Below are positions 1 through 8,294 of a stretch of 35,272 nt of DNA, piece after piece. The notes under the pieces were generated by a model. The model saw only the letters and a program-made list of their open reading frames with translations, searched no databases and was not told the DNA's origin. A program made the position numbers and the translations under genes. Every line of letters begins with the position of its first letter. The stretch's first letter is position 1. This DNA comes from JAWXBG01 sp044375415 (GTDB taxonomy: Bacteria > Bacteroidota > Bacteroidia > Flavobacteriales_D > Sanyastnellaceae). The stretch is taken from contig JBILMS010000034.1 in NCBI GenBank assembly GCA_044375415.1, positions 1-35,272 of the forward strand, written 5' to 3'.

Positions 1-76
1 TTAAGCCCGGGCAAATACTACTGTCTTATGATAACAGACAAGCAGCAAGATTCCATTTATTTTACCATTGCTTGAG

Positions 77-1027
77 ATGAGTGGAAAGAACCATTCGCTG
101 AAAGTAGTTTTTATGGGTACACCGGAATTTGCGGTGACATCCCTCGAGGCGATTCTTAGAGAAGGTTTTGATGTCCGAGCTGTAGTTACCGTTCCCGACA
201 AACCCGCCGGTAGAGGCAGACAACCGATGGAAAGCGCAGTAAAACAATTTGCCCTTCAAAAAGGATTGACTGTCTTACAACCGGAAAAACTACGCGATGA
301 AGGCTTTCTCCGCGAGTTGCAATCTTTGTCTGCGGATCTTTTTGTAGTTGTGGCTTTTCGCATGCTGCCCGAAGTTGTTTGGAGTATGCCTCCCATGGGT
401 TCTATCAATCTCCACGGATCTCTGCTCCCACAGTACCGCGGAGCCGCGCCCATTCACAGAGCGGTAATGAATGGCGAGACAAAAACCGGGGTTACCACCT
501 TTTTTCTTCAACAAGAAATAGACACGGGAAAAATTATCCTTCAGCGAGAAATGTCGATTGGTCCCAACGAAACTACCGGAGAAGTGCATGATCGGATGAT
601 GGAGTTGGGTGCACAAGTGCTAGTTGAAACGCTTGCACTAATAGAGCAGGGGAGCGCCAAAGGCCAAGATCAGCAAACGATGATAACAAGTGAAATAAAT
701 CATGCTCCCAAGATTTTTAAAGAGGAGTGTATGATTTCATGGGAATTATCGGCCCAACAGGTTCATAATTTTATTCGCGGATTATCACCATACCCTTGTG
801 CTTTTACCATGCTTTCGGGCAAGACTCTCAAAATATTTCGTGGACTTCCTTCCGAAAAGGATAGCGGGACTCCCGGGAGTATTCGAACAGATGGCAAAAC
901 ATTTTTACGAATAGCCTGCGATTCCGGTTCCTATGAAGTTCTAGAGCTACAATTGGAAGGAAAAAAACGTATGCAAATTCAGGAGTTTTTGCGCGGATTT
1001 TCTCTGTTTCCGGCTCGGATTGACTGA
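77..1027 (+). CDS. fmt: Methionyl-tRNA formyltransferase
   Basis: Transfers a formyl group from 10-formyltetrahydrofolate to Met-tRNA(fMet) for translation initiation in the cytosol. The 316-residue product has the family's usual length. Near the N-terminus it has the GTPEFAV motif, then the LHGSLLPQYRGAAP segment of the formyl-folate site. The three catalytic residues known in E. coli (N106, H108, D144) line up as N111, H113 and D149 with a constant offset of five, which strongly supports an active enzyme. The C-terminal third matches the OB-like tRNA-binding domain in length. I chose the ATG at 77; an in-frame TTG at 68 would add three residues without conserved content. The gene ends 68 bp before the GH65 gene on the same strand, but that gene seems to have its own promoter and operator. 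Confidence 0.96.
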   Translation: MSGKNHSLKVVFMGTPEFAVTSLEAILREGFDVRAVVTVPDKPAGRGRQPMESAVKQFALQKGLTVLQPEKLRDEGFLRELQSLSADLFVVVAFRMLPEVVWSMPPMGSINLHGSLLPQYRGAAPIHRAVMNGETKTGVTTFFLQQEIDTGKIILQREMSIGPNETTGEVHDRMMELGAQVLVETLALIEQGSAKGQDQQTMITSEINHAPKIFKEECMISWELSAQQVHNFIRGLSPYPCAFTMLSGKTLKIFRGLPSEKDSGTPGSIRTDGKTFLRIACDSGSYEVLELQLEGKKRMQIQEFLRGFSLFPARID

Positions 1028-1038
1028 TTTTTCAACAA

Positions 1039-1055
1039 AGTGTACTATTTACACT
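1039..1055. promoter_or_regulatory. Palindromic operator AGTGTA-N5-TACACT, upstream of the GH65 gene
   Basis: Perfect 6-bp inverted repeat with a 5-bp spacer, followed by AAG. It is centred about 49 bp before the GH65 start codon. The same half-sites, spacing and trailing AAG recur at 30114-30130 before pfkA. A -7-like box (CATCTTTG, 1066-1073) lies just downstream, so this site would cover the -33 region. Inferred to be bound by the NrtR-family protein encoded at 29157-29879; binding itself is not shown. Confidence 0.65.
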
Positions 1056-1065
1056 AAGCTTTTCA

Positions 1066-1073
1066 CATCTTTG
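1066..1073 (+). promoter_or_regulatory. Putative -7 box for the GH65 gene
   Basis: CATCTTTG differs by one base from the Bacteroidota -7 consensus TAnnTTTG and would place transcription start about 15 nt before the ATG at 1096. No good TTTG -33 box is visible; the palindrome at 1039-1055 occupies that region. A second possibility is TAAGCTTT at 1055-1062, in the position that TAAGTTTG takes after the pfkA copy of the palindrome. Confidence 0.4.
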
Positions 1074-1095
1074 TTTTCTGATTCATTTTTGCGAT

Positions 1096-3366
1096 ATGAT
1101 AAAATACCTGAAAACCGACCCCTGGCTCATAGTTGAAGAAGGATTTAAGAGAGTGCATCATCGCTCCTCCGAAAGTATATTTTCTATTGGCAACGGACGA
1201 TTCGGTCAGCGCGCCAACCACGAAGAAAAATATAGCGGTCCAACTTTACAAGGGAGTTATGTGGCGGGTGTTTATTATCCGGATAAAACGCGCGTGGGTT
1301 GGTGGAAAAACGGATACCCCGAGTACTTCGCAAAGGTTTTGAATAGCACGAATTGGATAGGCATTAATGTTTTTGTTGATGGCGAAGAATTGGATTTTGG
1401 AAAACTCACGATTGCAGAATTTCGTCGTGAGCTCGACATGAAAAAAGGATTGCTAAGAAGGAGTTTTGTAGCGCATCTCAACGAATCGCTTATTGGCAAT
1501 AGAGATGGCGCAGATACCAAACAAATCAAAGTAGAAGTCGAGCGATTTTGCTCGATGGCCGATGATGAAACTGCCGCTATTCGATACAATGTGACACCGA
1601 TAAACTTCAGCGGTACTATACGATTTGAGCCATATCTGAATGCCGATGTTCGCAATCACGATTCAAATTATGATGAGACTTTTTGGGAACATGTTTCTTC
1701 GGATTCTTATTCGGGAGGTGGAACGGTAAGCAGTCGAACGCGCAAAACAGAGTTCGATCTTTCTGTGTCTATGGAATTGTATGCAGAACATAAAGCGAAA
1801 GAATTTAAGCCGACATATCATCATTCGCACAAGGATTTTTACACAGAAAATTATTTCGAAAAGGAAGTTCAGCAAGGTGAGGATATCACCTTGTACAAGT
1901 ATGTCGGTCTCGTATCTTCTCTCAATTACGATAGCAGTGAATTAGAGAAAAAATCAAAAGAAGCGGCAGTGCGCGCATCACTGCTTGGATATAAGGGTAT
2001 GCGCAATGCTCACGAAAAGAAATGGTCGGACATTTGGGATCTAGCGGATATTACCATCGAAGGGGATGATGAAGCGCAACAGGCGATTCGTTTTAATATT
2101 TTTCATTTGAATCAGACCTTTACCGGTGAAGATCATCGCTTAAATATCGGTCCAAAAGGGTTTACGGGAGAGAAGTACGGCGGCAGTACCTATTGGGATA
2201 CCGAAGCCTATTGCATTCCGTTTTATATGTCCACCAAAGCAGCAAGTGTAGCTCGTCAACTTTTGGTTTATCGCTACAAACATTTGGAAAAGGCCATTGA
2301 AAACGCTTCAAAGTTGGGCTTTACAGATGGTGCAGCTTTGTATCCAATGGTAACGATGAACGGAGAAGAATGTCACAACGAATGGGAGATTACTTTTGAG
2401 GAGATTCACAGAAACGGAGCGATTGCCTATGCGATTCACAATTACATTCGGTACACGGATGATTGGGATTATTTGACAGAATATGGTGCCGAAGTATTAA
2501 TTGGTATAGCACGTTTTTGGGCTCAGCGAGTTCATTGGAGCAAAGACAAGGGAATGTATGTGATGCATGGAGTAACCGGCCCGAATGAATATGAAAACAA
2601 CGTAAACAACAATTGGTACACGAGTTATATAGCCATGTGGTGTTTGCGATATGCGATAGAATCTATCGACTGGTTGAAGTCTAATCGGGCAGAGGAATGG
2701 AAACGAATTTCATTGAAAACAAAGTTTCAAGAGACAGATGAAATTGCTTTATGGAAGCGTATAGATTCTTACATGTATTTTGGAATAAAAGAATCGTCGC
2801 GAATTTTTCTTCAACAAGACGGATTTTTGGATAAAGACTTGCGACTTGCAGAAAGTTTGCAGAAAGAGGAACGACCTATTAATCAGCATTGGAGTTGGGA
2901 TCGTATTCTGCGTTCATGTTTTATTAAACAAGCCGATGTTTTGCAAGGATTATATTTCTTCGAAGAAAATTTTGATGAAACTACCATTCGCGAAAACTTT
3001 GATTTCTACGAGCCGATGACTGTACATGAAAGTTCTCTTTCGCCGTGTGTGCACTCTATTCTTGCTGCTAAACTCGGATATGAAGACAAGGCTTATGAGA
3101 TGTATGTGAGAACGGCCAGACTTGATCTCGACGATTATAACCATGAAGCCCATGAAGGCTTACATATCACTTCCATGGCAGGCACATGGATGAGTATTGT
3201 TCAGGGATTTGGAGGAATGCGAGTATCCGGAGATGAGCTCACGTTCCAACCGATCTTACCTAAACAATGGAGAAGTTATTCGTTTAATGTTTTGTTCAGA
3301 AACGAAAGGGTAGAGGTGAAGGTGAGCGGAAGTGGGGTTGAAGTGAATAAACACTCAGCGAAGTAA
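1096..3366 (+). CDS. Glycoside hydrolase family 65 phosphorylase, probably maltose phosphorylase
   Basis: GH65 enzymes split alpha-glucosides such as maltose with inorganic phosphate, releasing beta-glucose 1-phosphate and glucose. The 756-residue protein has the family's order: an N-terminal beta-sandwich (about 1-280), a helical linker, the (alpha/alpha)6 barrel (about 330-690) and a short C-terminal beta domain. The segment GVTGPNEYENNVNNNWYT holds the general-acid glutamate, here E498 (E487 in the Lactobacillus brevis enzyme, from memory), and matches maltose phosphorylases closely. Trehalose, kojibiose or nigerose phosphorylase cannot be excluded from motifs alone. No signal peptide is visible, so it should be cytosolic. 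Its natural partner, beta-phosphoglucomutase, is not adjacent but ends the pfkA operon 30 kb away; both transcription units carry the same palindrome. The gene converges on the next one with a 1-bp gap. Confidence 0.92.
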   Translation: MIKYLKTDPWLIVEEGFKRVHHRSSESIFSIGNGRFGQRANHEEKYSGPTLQGSYVAGVYYPDKTRVGWWKNGYPEYFAKVLNSTNWIGINVFVDGEELDFGKLTIAEFRRELDMKKGLLRRSFVAHLNESLIGNRDGADTKQIKVEVERFCSMADDETAAIRYNVTPINFSGTIRFEPYLNADVRNHDSNYDETFWEHVSSDSYSGGGTVSSRTRKTEFDLSVSMELYAEHKAKEFKPTYHHSHKDFYTENYFEKEVQQGEDITLYKYVGLVSSLNYDSSELEKKSKEAAVRASLLGYKGMRNAHEKKWSDIWDLADITIEGDDEAQQAIRFNIFHLNQTFTGEDHRLNIGPKGFTGEKYGGSTYWDTEAYCIPFYMSTKAASVARQLLVYRYKHLEKAIENASKLGFTDGAALYPMVTMNGEECHNEWEITFEEIHRNGAIAYAIHNYIRYTDDWDYLTEYGAEVLIGIARFWAQRVHWSKDKGMYVMHGVTGPNEYENNVNNNWYTSYIAMWCLRYAIESIDWLKSNRAEEWKRISLKTKFQETDEIALWKRIDSYMYFGIKESSRIFLQQDGFLDKDLRLAESLQKEERPINQHWSWDRILRSCFIKQADVLQGLYFFEENFDETTIRENFDFYEPMTVHESSLSPCVHSILAAKLGYEDKAYEMYVRTARLDLDDYNHEAHEGLHITSMAGTWMSIVQGFGGMRVSGDELTFQPILPKQWRSYSFNVLFRNERVEVKVSGSGVEVNKHSAK

Positions 3367-3367
3367 T

Positions 3368-4192
3368 TCAATCGTTTTTGATTTTTCTAACCACTTTATT
3401 CTCGAAGTGACCAATCATTTTTTCACGGTATTTTATTGCGTCTTTCACAGGTTTCCTGAGATTAGTTCTTAGCTCCAACAACTCCATTGAACTTCGCTGA
3501 TCATCGCCCCTTATAAAAACACGTGCATTCATGTAATAGATGGATAGAGTGTCACTGTCCTGAATTTTGGTAGGGTCGAAAAGGGTCGCTGCCGCTGTGT
3601 TGGTTTGGAAGTAAAAGGTTTGGTCATTTGAATTAAACGTGTATAGTTTAGGATTATAGTCCATACGCGAACTTAAATCATCCAATTGTAGTTTGTTCAA
3701 TTCAGCAACCAATGAAGCTTTTGACATTTCAAAAGCATACGTTTTATTGATGAAGTTGAATGAGTAAGCAGTCCTTTGAATCATCGAAGTTGAACAGAGA
3801 ATAATCGGCGCTATGAATAAAGCTGATTTTGATAGCAAGGAATACCTTAGTTCTGTAGCTACAAATCTCGAATAGTGATAAGCCGGAATCATGACAATAA
3901 GAGCCATTAAATCCGAATAATCGACAACACGTTCCATCGGCAGATTGATCGTATTTAGATAACCAATGATAGGTGAAGAGTGAGGAGATTTCCACCAGAT
4001 AAATGCGATGGCGACACTTGCCGATATCAAGCGGATCTTGTTTGGGAATTGTCGGAAGAGTAGGTAGGTCAGGACATATATCCCCGCGAAATCACTCAGT
4101 TTGCCTGTGAACCATCCCGGATATTCGTATTTCAGGTAATGGTCATTAATGGCCAGTAGGAGGAGCGAGATTATAAAAAAAGGATGAAGCAT
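3368..4192 (-). CDS. Multi-pass membrane protein of unknown function
   Basis: The 274-residue product begins MLHPFFIISLLLLAINDHYL and has about four to five hydrophobic segments in its first 150 residues (HPFF..LLLLAI, GIYVLTYLLF, LISASVAIAFIWW, LMALIVMIPAY, ALFIAPIILC), followed by a hydrophilic C-terminal domain of about 120 residues. A GKLSDFAG motif follows the first segment; I have seen similar motifs in unannotated Bacteroidota membrane proteins but cannot name a function. A longer frame begins at 4258, but its extra 22 residues are encoded by a low-complexity stretch (repeated AAATGG/AAATTC units) that looks intergenic, so I prefer the ATG ending at 4192. It converges on the GH65 gene with almost no gap. 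Confidence 0.7.
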   Translation of the reverse strand: MLHPFFIISLLLLAINDHYLKYEYPGWFTGKLSDFAGIYVLTYLLFRQFPNKIRLISASVAIAFIWWKSPHSSPIIGYLNTINLPMERVVDYSDLMALIVMIPAYHYSRFVATELRYSLLSKSALFIAPIILCSTSMIQRTAYSFNFINKTYAFEMSKASLVAELNKLQLDDLSSRMDYNPKLYTFNSNDQTFYFQTNTAAATLFDPTKIQDSDTLSIYYMNARVFIRGDDQRSSMELLELRTNLRKPVKDAIKYREKMIGHFENKVVRKIKND

Positions 4193-4389
4193 AGGAAATG
4201 CAAAATTCAAAATGGAAAATGGAAAATGGGCTTCGCGTTTTTGGAGGACTATTTTCAAATCAAACGTAGGGATTTTTTATTAATCATTGAGTGGTTTGAG
4301 CTGCCGAAGAAGTCCCAGCGCGAACCGGCATCTATCTCCTCCCTTCGACAAAGCTGCCAATCCTTATCCTTCTTGCCTCGCGATGTGTC

Positions 4390-4697
4390 GTTCAGGGTGA
4401 CGTACGCGTGTTGTGCGCAGGGGGGAGGAAAGGCGCCGCGCAGCGCCGCCTTTCCTCCCCCTATTTTTTTAAGCCAAGCCGTCATCCTGCGCGCGCGCAG
4501 CAGGCGTGCTGCGCAGGACCTATTCGGAGAACAATCTTGAACCTGTGTGCAAAACGTAACGTGTGTAATCTGTTTCTCTTTCTCGGAACCCCATACTCCA
4601 TTCTCACCCGGGGCTTAAGCCACCGGGCTCGACAAACAATACCGGACGATTTTGTCAGCACTCACGATTCGATTTTTAAGTTGAACTTAGGATGACG
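4390..4697 (+). repeat. Composite intergenic repeat, copy A, with two hairpins
   Basis: Shares an ordered framework with 7907-8178: CAGGGTGACG, a long hairpin, a short T-rich stretch, CAAGCCGTCATCCTGCGC, a second hairpin, GCGCAGGACCTATTCGGAG, then TTGTCAGC-TCACG and GATGACGA at the end. In this copy hairpin 1 is a perfect 15-bp stem (4421-4435 with 4447-4461), and hairpin 2 (4486-4517) has a 4-base bulge. The stem sequences differ from the other copy although pairing is retained. A 33-bp block (4603-4635) found elsewhere in the window appears inserted within this copy. Confidence 0.75.
4603..4635 (+). repeat. 33-bp palindromic repeat unit
   Basis: Identical at 32 of 33 positions to the reverse complement of 34321-34353. 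The core is an imperfect palindrome, CCCGGGGCTTAAGCCaCCGGG with one unpaired base. It lies within the tail of composite repeat A and is absent from the corresponding place in copy B, which suggests insertion as a unit. The start of the window (TTAAGCCCGGGC, 1-12) carries a related short sequence. Confidence 0.75.
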
Positions 4698-4880
4698 ATC
4701 TATCATCCACCATCCATGACCTACCCCTCGACTGCGCTCGGGGACCGAGATCCGTGATTTTCTGCGAAAACCTCGGCTCCGCTCGGTTGGATTCACGTCT
4801 CTTTAAACGTTATCTTACCCATCATTCAGCCCCTTTCGGCAAGCTCAAGGACACGACAAGCTCAGGGGGCCGACCCAGCA

Positions 4881-4947
4881 TCGAAGTACAATCGTCAACC
4901 CGAACGTAAACCCCATTCATAACTCATAATTCATAATTCCTAATTCA
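4881..4947 (+). repeat. Intergenic module ending in TCATAATTCATAA repeats
   Basis: Has the order AGTACAATCGTCAAC, AACGTAAACCCC, then tandem AT-rich units of the form ATTCATAACTCATAATTC. The same order of parts appears in reverse at 34126-34200 and, without the AT tail, at 34355-34417; 35064-35121 has the AACG-ACCCC part and the AT tail. Comparable AT-rich tandem units are common between genes in Bacteroidota genomes; their role is unknown. Confidence 0.6.
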
Positions 4948-4962
4948 GACAAAGATCCTTTT

Positions 4963-4995
4963 TTTGCAATATGTTCATAAATAGTCGTATCTTTG
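4963..4995 (+). promoter_or_regulatory. Promoter of the DEAD-box helicase gene
   Basis: TTTG at 4963-4966 and TATCTTTG at 4988-4995 match the Bacteroidota -33 and -7 boxes with a 21-bp gap, slightly above the usual spacing. Start of transcription is expected near 5002, which gives a leader of about 170 nt before the helicase start codon. Confidence 0.65.
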
Positions 4996-5082
4996 CGCGC
5001 CTTTAAATCAGAACGAGGCGGGTTTTACATCCCATTTTTACGTCGGTACTCGCGATAAACGCTGAGGGTTGTGTTTAAAAAG

Positions 5083-5163
5083 ATGGCTGTCAAATTCAAA
5101 TCTTTCGTTGGGCAGACCATCGCTCTATTTTCGGTAAAGACTGGAAAAGAGTGGAACACTTAA
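5083..5163 (+). CDS. Possible 26-residue leader ORF upstream of the helicase
   Basis: ATG at 5083, preceded by TTTAAAAAG, opens a 26-codon frame (begins MAVKFKSFVG, ends GKEWNT) that stops with TAA nine bases before the helicase ATG. It lies wholly inside the predicted leader of the helicase mRNA. Lysines and hydrophobic residues alternate and no run of a single amino acid suggests classical attenuation. It may be a translated leader peptide, or a chance frame inside a structured untranslated region. Too short to judge by composition. Confidence 0.3.
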   Translation: MAVKFKSFVGQTIALFSVKTGKEWNT

Positions 5164-5172
5164 AAAAAACAG

Positions 5173-6930
5173 ATGAATAAATTTGAAGAATTGGGCTTGA
5201 GTGATCTTGTCCTGAAGGCCATTGCAGAATTGGGCTTCGAAACACCTACTCCCATTCAGGAGCAGACAATCCCTATGTTGCTTACCAGCGAAGATGACTT
5301 GGTAGCCTTAGCACAAACCGGAACCGGAAAAACAGCAGCCTTTGGTTTGCCGTTAGTAGAACTTCTGGATTTTCAAAAGAAACACGTACAAGCGCTAATC
5401 ATGTGTCCTACAAGGGAACTATGTATGCAGATCACCAGAGATCTACAAGCCTATTCGAAGTTTCAAAACAATGCAAATATTGTAGCGATATATGGTGGTG
5501 CAAGTATCGATGGTCAGGTTCGCGATGTTCGTCGTGGAGCACAGATCATTGTAGGAACACCCGGACGTATGGTTGATATGATCGATCGCAATGTCATTGA
5601 CCTATCAAAGGTAAATTTCGTTGTACTTGATGAAGCAGATGAGATGCTGAATATGGGATTCAAAGAAGATTTGGATACCATTCTTAGCACAACTCCACAA
5701 TTTAAATCGACTTGGTTGTTCTCCGCAACTATGCCCGATGAAGTGCTTCGTATTTCGAAGCACTATATGACAAACCCACGTGAAGTAACGATGGGAAGCA
5801 GAAATCAGGGTAACGTAAACATCGAACACCAATACATGGTGGTTCATGCAAAAGATCGCTACCTCGCACTTAAGCGTATAGCGGATTTTAATCCGGACAT
5901 CTTTGCAATTGTTTTCTGTAGAACTAAAATAGAAACGCAACAAGTTGCAGATGCGCTTATAAAAGACGGCTACAATGCCGATGCTCTTCACGGAGATCTT
6001 TCGCAAGCACAGCGCGATTTCGTAATGAAAAGATACCGCAGTCGCAGTTTGAATATGTTGGTAGCAACCGACGTTGCAGCCCGCGGAATTGACGTAAATG
6101 ACGTTACTCACGTTATCAATTACAATCTTCCGGATGAATTGGAAAACTATACTCACCGTAGCGGTCGTACAGCACGTGCGGGCAAGACGGGAGTTAGTAT
6201 TGCCATTATTCACATGAAAGAAGTCTTCAAGATCCGTCAGATGGAGAAGATCATCAAAACGAAGTTCACGCAGATCAATATCCCAACCGGATTTGAAGTA
6301 TGCGAGCAACAACTTCTGTCACTTGTGAAGAGAGTTCACAATGTTGAAATCGAAGAGAAAGCTATTGAAAGATATTTACCGGCTGTGTATGCTGAGTTAG
6401 AGGAGTTAAGTAAAGAAGACATCATCAAACGATTTGTGTCTATAGAGTTTAATCGCTTCCTCGAATACTACCGTAATGCACCGGATTTGAATGTAAGCGC
6501 GCATGGTCAAGGTGATGATCGCAGAAATAATGGTTCACACACAGGTACCATTAAGTTGTATGTGAATCTAGGAAAAATTGACGGTTTCGATTTTGGAAAT
6601 CTCAAAGACTTTTTTGCGGAGAAAGCAAACATCAGTGCTCAGGATGTAACCTGGACCGATGTAAAAAATACCTTCTCTTTAGTAGAAGTTCGTCTCGAAG
6701 TTCTAGATAAAGTAACAGAAGCTCTTAACGGCACCAAGCACAATGGTCGTCCGGTAAAAGTTGAAAGTCGTGGTAATCGCGATGCCGGTATTCCTCGCAC
6801 ACGCACCCGTGGTGGTGGAGGTGGAGGGGAAAGAAGCCGTGGTGATTTTTCTCCACGCAGAGACTCCGGTAGCAGTTCACGTCCGAAATTTGCCGATAAA
6901 GACAAGGGGAAGAGAAAGAAGAAGTGGTAG
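5173..6930 (+). CDS. DEAD-box RNA helicase with DbpA-type RNA-binding domain
   Basis: ATP-dependent RNA helicase of the DeaD/CsdA type, expected to act on structured RNA or ribosome precursors, especially in the cold. The 585 residues show the Q motif (GFETPTPIQ, 21-29), motif I AQTGTGKT (47-54), Ia PTREL (79-83), GG (108-109), TPGR (129-132), DEAD (153-156) and SAT (184-186), and in the second RecA domain the RGIDV and HRSGRTAR motifs. Residues about 465-545 match the DbpA RNA-binding fold, and the tail is rich in R, G, S and K (RTRTRGGGGGG, ending KGKRKKKW), as expected for non-specific RNA contact. It is transcribed alone, from a promoter that leaves an unusually long leader; cold-shock helicase genes in other bacteria are often controlled there. 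Confidence 0.95.
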   Translation: MNKFEELGLSDLVLKAIAELGFETPTPIQEQTIPMLLTSEDDLVALAQTGTGKTAAFGLPLVELLDFQKKHVQALIMCPTRELCMQITRDLQAYSKFQNNANIVAIYGGASIDGQVRDVRRGAQIIVGTPGRMVDMIDRNVIDLSKVNFVVLDEADEMLNMGFKEDLDTILSTTPQFKSTWLFSATMPDEVLRISKHYMTNPREVTMGSRNQGNVNIEHQYMVVHAKDRYLALKRIADFNPDIFAIVFCRTKIETQQVADALIKDGYNADALHGDLSQAQRDFVMKRYRSRSLNMLVATDVAARGIDVNDVTHVINYNLPDELENYTHRSGRTARAGKTGVSIAIIHMKEVFKIRQMEKIIKTKFTQINIPTGFEVCEQQLLSLVKRVHNVEIEEKAIERYLPAVYAELEELSKEDIIKRFVSIEFNRFLEYYRNAPDLNVSAHGQGDDRRNNGSHTGTIKLYVNLGKIDGFDFGNLKDFFAEKANISAQDVTWTDVKNTFSLVEVRLEVLDKVTEALNGTKHNGRPVKVESRGNRDAGIPRTRTRGGGGGGERSRGDFSPRRDSGSSSRPKFADKDKGKRKKKW

Positions 6931-7409
6931 AGTAGAGTTGGCAGTTTGCAGATGGCATTGGGCAGTCCGATGCATCGTTGATTGAAAAGAGCTCAGCCCG
7001 CAACTGAAACAGTTTCACGAACTTCTCGGAGTTCGGAGATCATCGTTCGGGGTCTAGAGATGCGAAAGTTTTTTGGAGATGAGTACCTTCTTCAACGAGA
7101 CCTGCACCAGAATATGATTCGGAGTTCAATCATTTCAGATTTTGCATACTGGAAACGTGTGCATTTTCCGTTGATGATTTCGACTTTCTAATTGTGCAGG
7201 TCACTATCGCTAATCCGTAAGGTTCGTAATTCTTTGTTTGAATTTCTTTCGCAGATAATGAGATGGAGATTAACCAGAGATATTCGAATTATGGTGTTAG
7301 GTATGTTCCGTATATACAACCCGCCTTAGCGGGTGGCATATCGTTAACGTTCCAAAACCCGCCCGGGCGGGTGACATAATAATTTGAATCGGCTTTTGGA
7401 AACCAATCT
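6931..7409. other. Intergenic region with two short GC-rich palindromes
   Basis: About 480 bp with no supported gene. A 69-codon frame at 6982-7191 has no recognisable features and I leave it out. The right part carries two related hairpins: AACCCGCC-TTA-GCGGGT at 7318-7334 and AACCCGCC-CGG-GCGGGT at 7356-7372, each followed by GgCATA or GaCATA. The remainder shows nothing I can assign. Confidence 0.6.
7318..7380. repeat. Pair of short ACCCGCC/GGCGGGT hairpin repeats
   Basis: Two copies of a small palindrome, 38 bp apart, in the same orientation. Each begins ACCCGCC and ends GCGGGT, followed by GGCATAT or GACATAAT. They resemble REP-like intergenic palindromes. They could also act as terminator-like structures for the convergent helicase and HMA genes, though no strong T tract follows. 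Confidence 0.55.
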
Positions 7410-7673
7410 CTACATCCTTCCAATCGCACAACTGACAAATGATTTTGCCTTTCTTCCAAAGGAATTATGTCCCATTTCAGGGTAACCTAGATCAAAGAGT
7501 TTTGAGACTAGAACAGAGCGATCGGTAGCATCATCTGAATCAATTGAAACCAAATCATGTTCTTGATCGATCTTCACTTCCTTTACTCCATCTATTTTTG
7601 ATAGAGAGCCAATGATGGTTCTCATGCATCCACTGCACTTCAAATTTTCGATGTAGATATTTTCTGTTTTCAT
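7410..7673 (-). CDS. Small heavy-metal-associated (HMA) domain protein
   Basis: The 87-residue product has the ferredoxin-like HMA fold of copper chaperones: ENLKCSGCMRTI with the metal-binding pair C13 and C16, then GVKEVKID, and a C-terminal YPEMG motif. The tail SFVSCAIGRM with one more cysteine recurs in Bacteroidota members of this family, as I recall. It probably binds a soft metal ion such as Cu(I) in the cytosol and may deliver it to a P-type ATPase or sensor, neither of which is in the window. The gene stands alone between repeat-rich spacers. Confidence 0.85.
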   Translation of the reverse strand: MKTENIYIENLKCSGCMRTIIGSLSKIDGVKEVKIDQEHDLVSIDSDDATDRSVLVSKLFDLGYPEMGHNSFGRKAKSFVSCAIGRM

Positions 7674-8294
7674 GATAGATGGTTTTAATTACCAAAGTTC
7701 CTCTGAAGATAAAGATTTGACTATGATGAAGATCAGAATACAAGGTGATGATCACGTTTTCAGTATCGCAAAGTCGCGGAAAGGTCGAGCAGAGGTGCGC
7801 GAGGATTGAAAAAAAATAGATTCAATTAAGTTGTGTGAGGTTTTCGTGGAGAAAACGCTTGCGTTAGCCCATCGACGCTTCAGCCTTCGTTCCGCGGGTT
7901 GAAGCGCTCAGGGTGACGAATCGTTTTTTTGGGGCGGGGCAGAGAGGGCCGCGTAGCGGCCCTCTCTGCCCCTACTTTTATTCCCGCCAAGCCGTCATCC
8001 TGCGCAAAGCGCTGCATGCGCTTTGCGCAGGACCTATTCGGAGAACAGTCTTGATGCTGTGTATAAAAATTATTGTATGTATCCTGTTTCTTCGATTATA
8101 GAACCCATGCGCAGTGTCGCCTTCAGAAAGTCTTGTCAGCTCTCACCGTTGAATTTTATACTTGGGACTCAAGATGACGAATCGGTTGAATGTCATCATG
8201 AGATACGAAAGAACTATGAACCCTGAACTTAAAATAAATCAGTTCGAGAAACTGTTCCGGTTCCAGGGCGTTCAAGTATTCGAAAACGTTCTGA
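7674..8294. other. Repeat-rich intergenic region
   Basis: About 620 bp between the HMA gene and the ATE1-like gene. The left part (7760-7810) is a purine-rich, CG-rich stretch with short repeated units (AAAGTCGCGGAAAGGTCG). The centre (7907-8178) is composite repeat B. Three overlapping short frames at 7913-8371 lie in the repeat or overlap the next gene's end and look accidental. Confidence 0.7.
7907..8178 (+). repeat. Composite intergenic repeat, copy B, with two hairpins
   Basis: Second copy of the element at 4390-4697. Hairpin 1 is a perfect 17-bp stem with a 3-base loop (7936-7952 with 7956-7972), and hairpin 2 a perfect 13-bp stem (7999-8011 with 8019-8031). The flanks are nearly identical to copy A (CAAGCCGTCATCCTGCGC before, GCGCAGGACCTATTCGGAG after hairpin 2), while the stem interiors are different. 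The tail again has TTGTCAGC, TCACCGTT and GATGACGA. Confidence 0.75.

Larger units (their letters stand above)
4193..5172. other. Repeat-rich intergenic region before the helicase gene
   Basis: About 980 bp without a credible gene. From left to right it holds a low-complexity AAATGG stretch (4195-4235), a hairpin-bearing composite repeat (4390-4697), GC-rich imperfect palindromes of the CTCGACTGCGCTCGG and AAGCTCAGG kinds (about 4720-4870), a second module ending in repeated TCATAATTCATAA units (4881-4947), and finally the promoter and long leader of the helicase gene (4963-5172). Short open frames here lie within repeats and have no protein-like features. Confidence 0.8.

Noticed and set aside
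1..67. Possible 3' end of another gene at the left edge
   Set aside because: The stretch has stops in the frames I checked and no recognisable peptide; it contains only a short palindrome-like TTAAGCCCGGGC.
4184..4695. Short plus- and minus-strand frames in the spacer before the helicase
   Set aside because: They coincide with hairpin repeats and GC-rich palindromes; the translated peptides are low in complexity and not protein-like.
5605..6312. Long minus-strand frame (235 codons) opposite the helicase gene
   Set aside because: Lies fully inside the DEAD-box helicase, antisense, with no protein-family features; a shadow of the coding strand.
7099..7202. Inverted repeat GACCTGCAC ... GTGCAGGTC with 86 bp between arms
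   Set aside because: Nine-base arms at this distance are likely to occur by chance in a spacer of this size, and no target duplication or gene lies between them.
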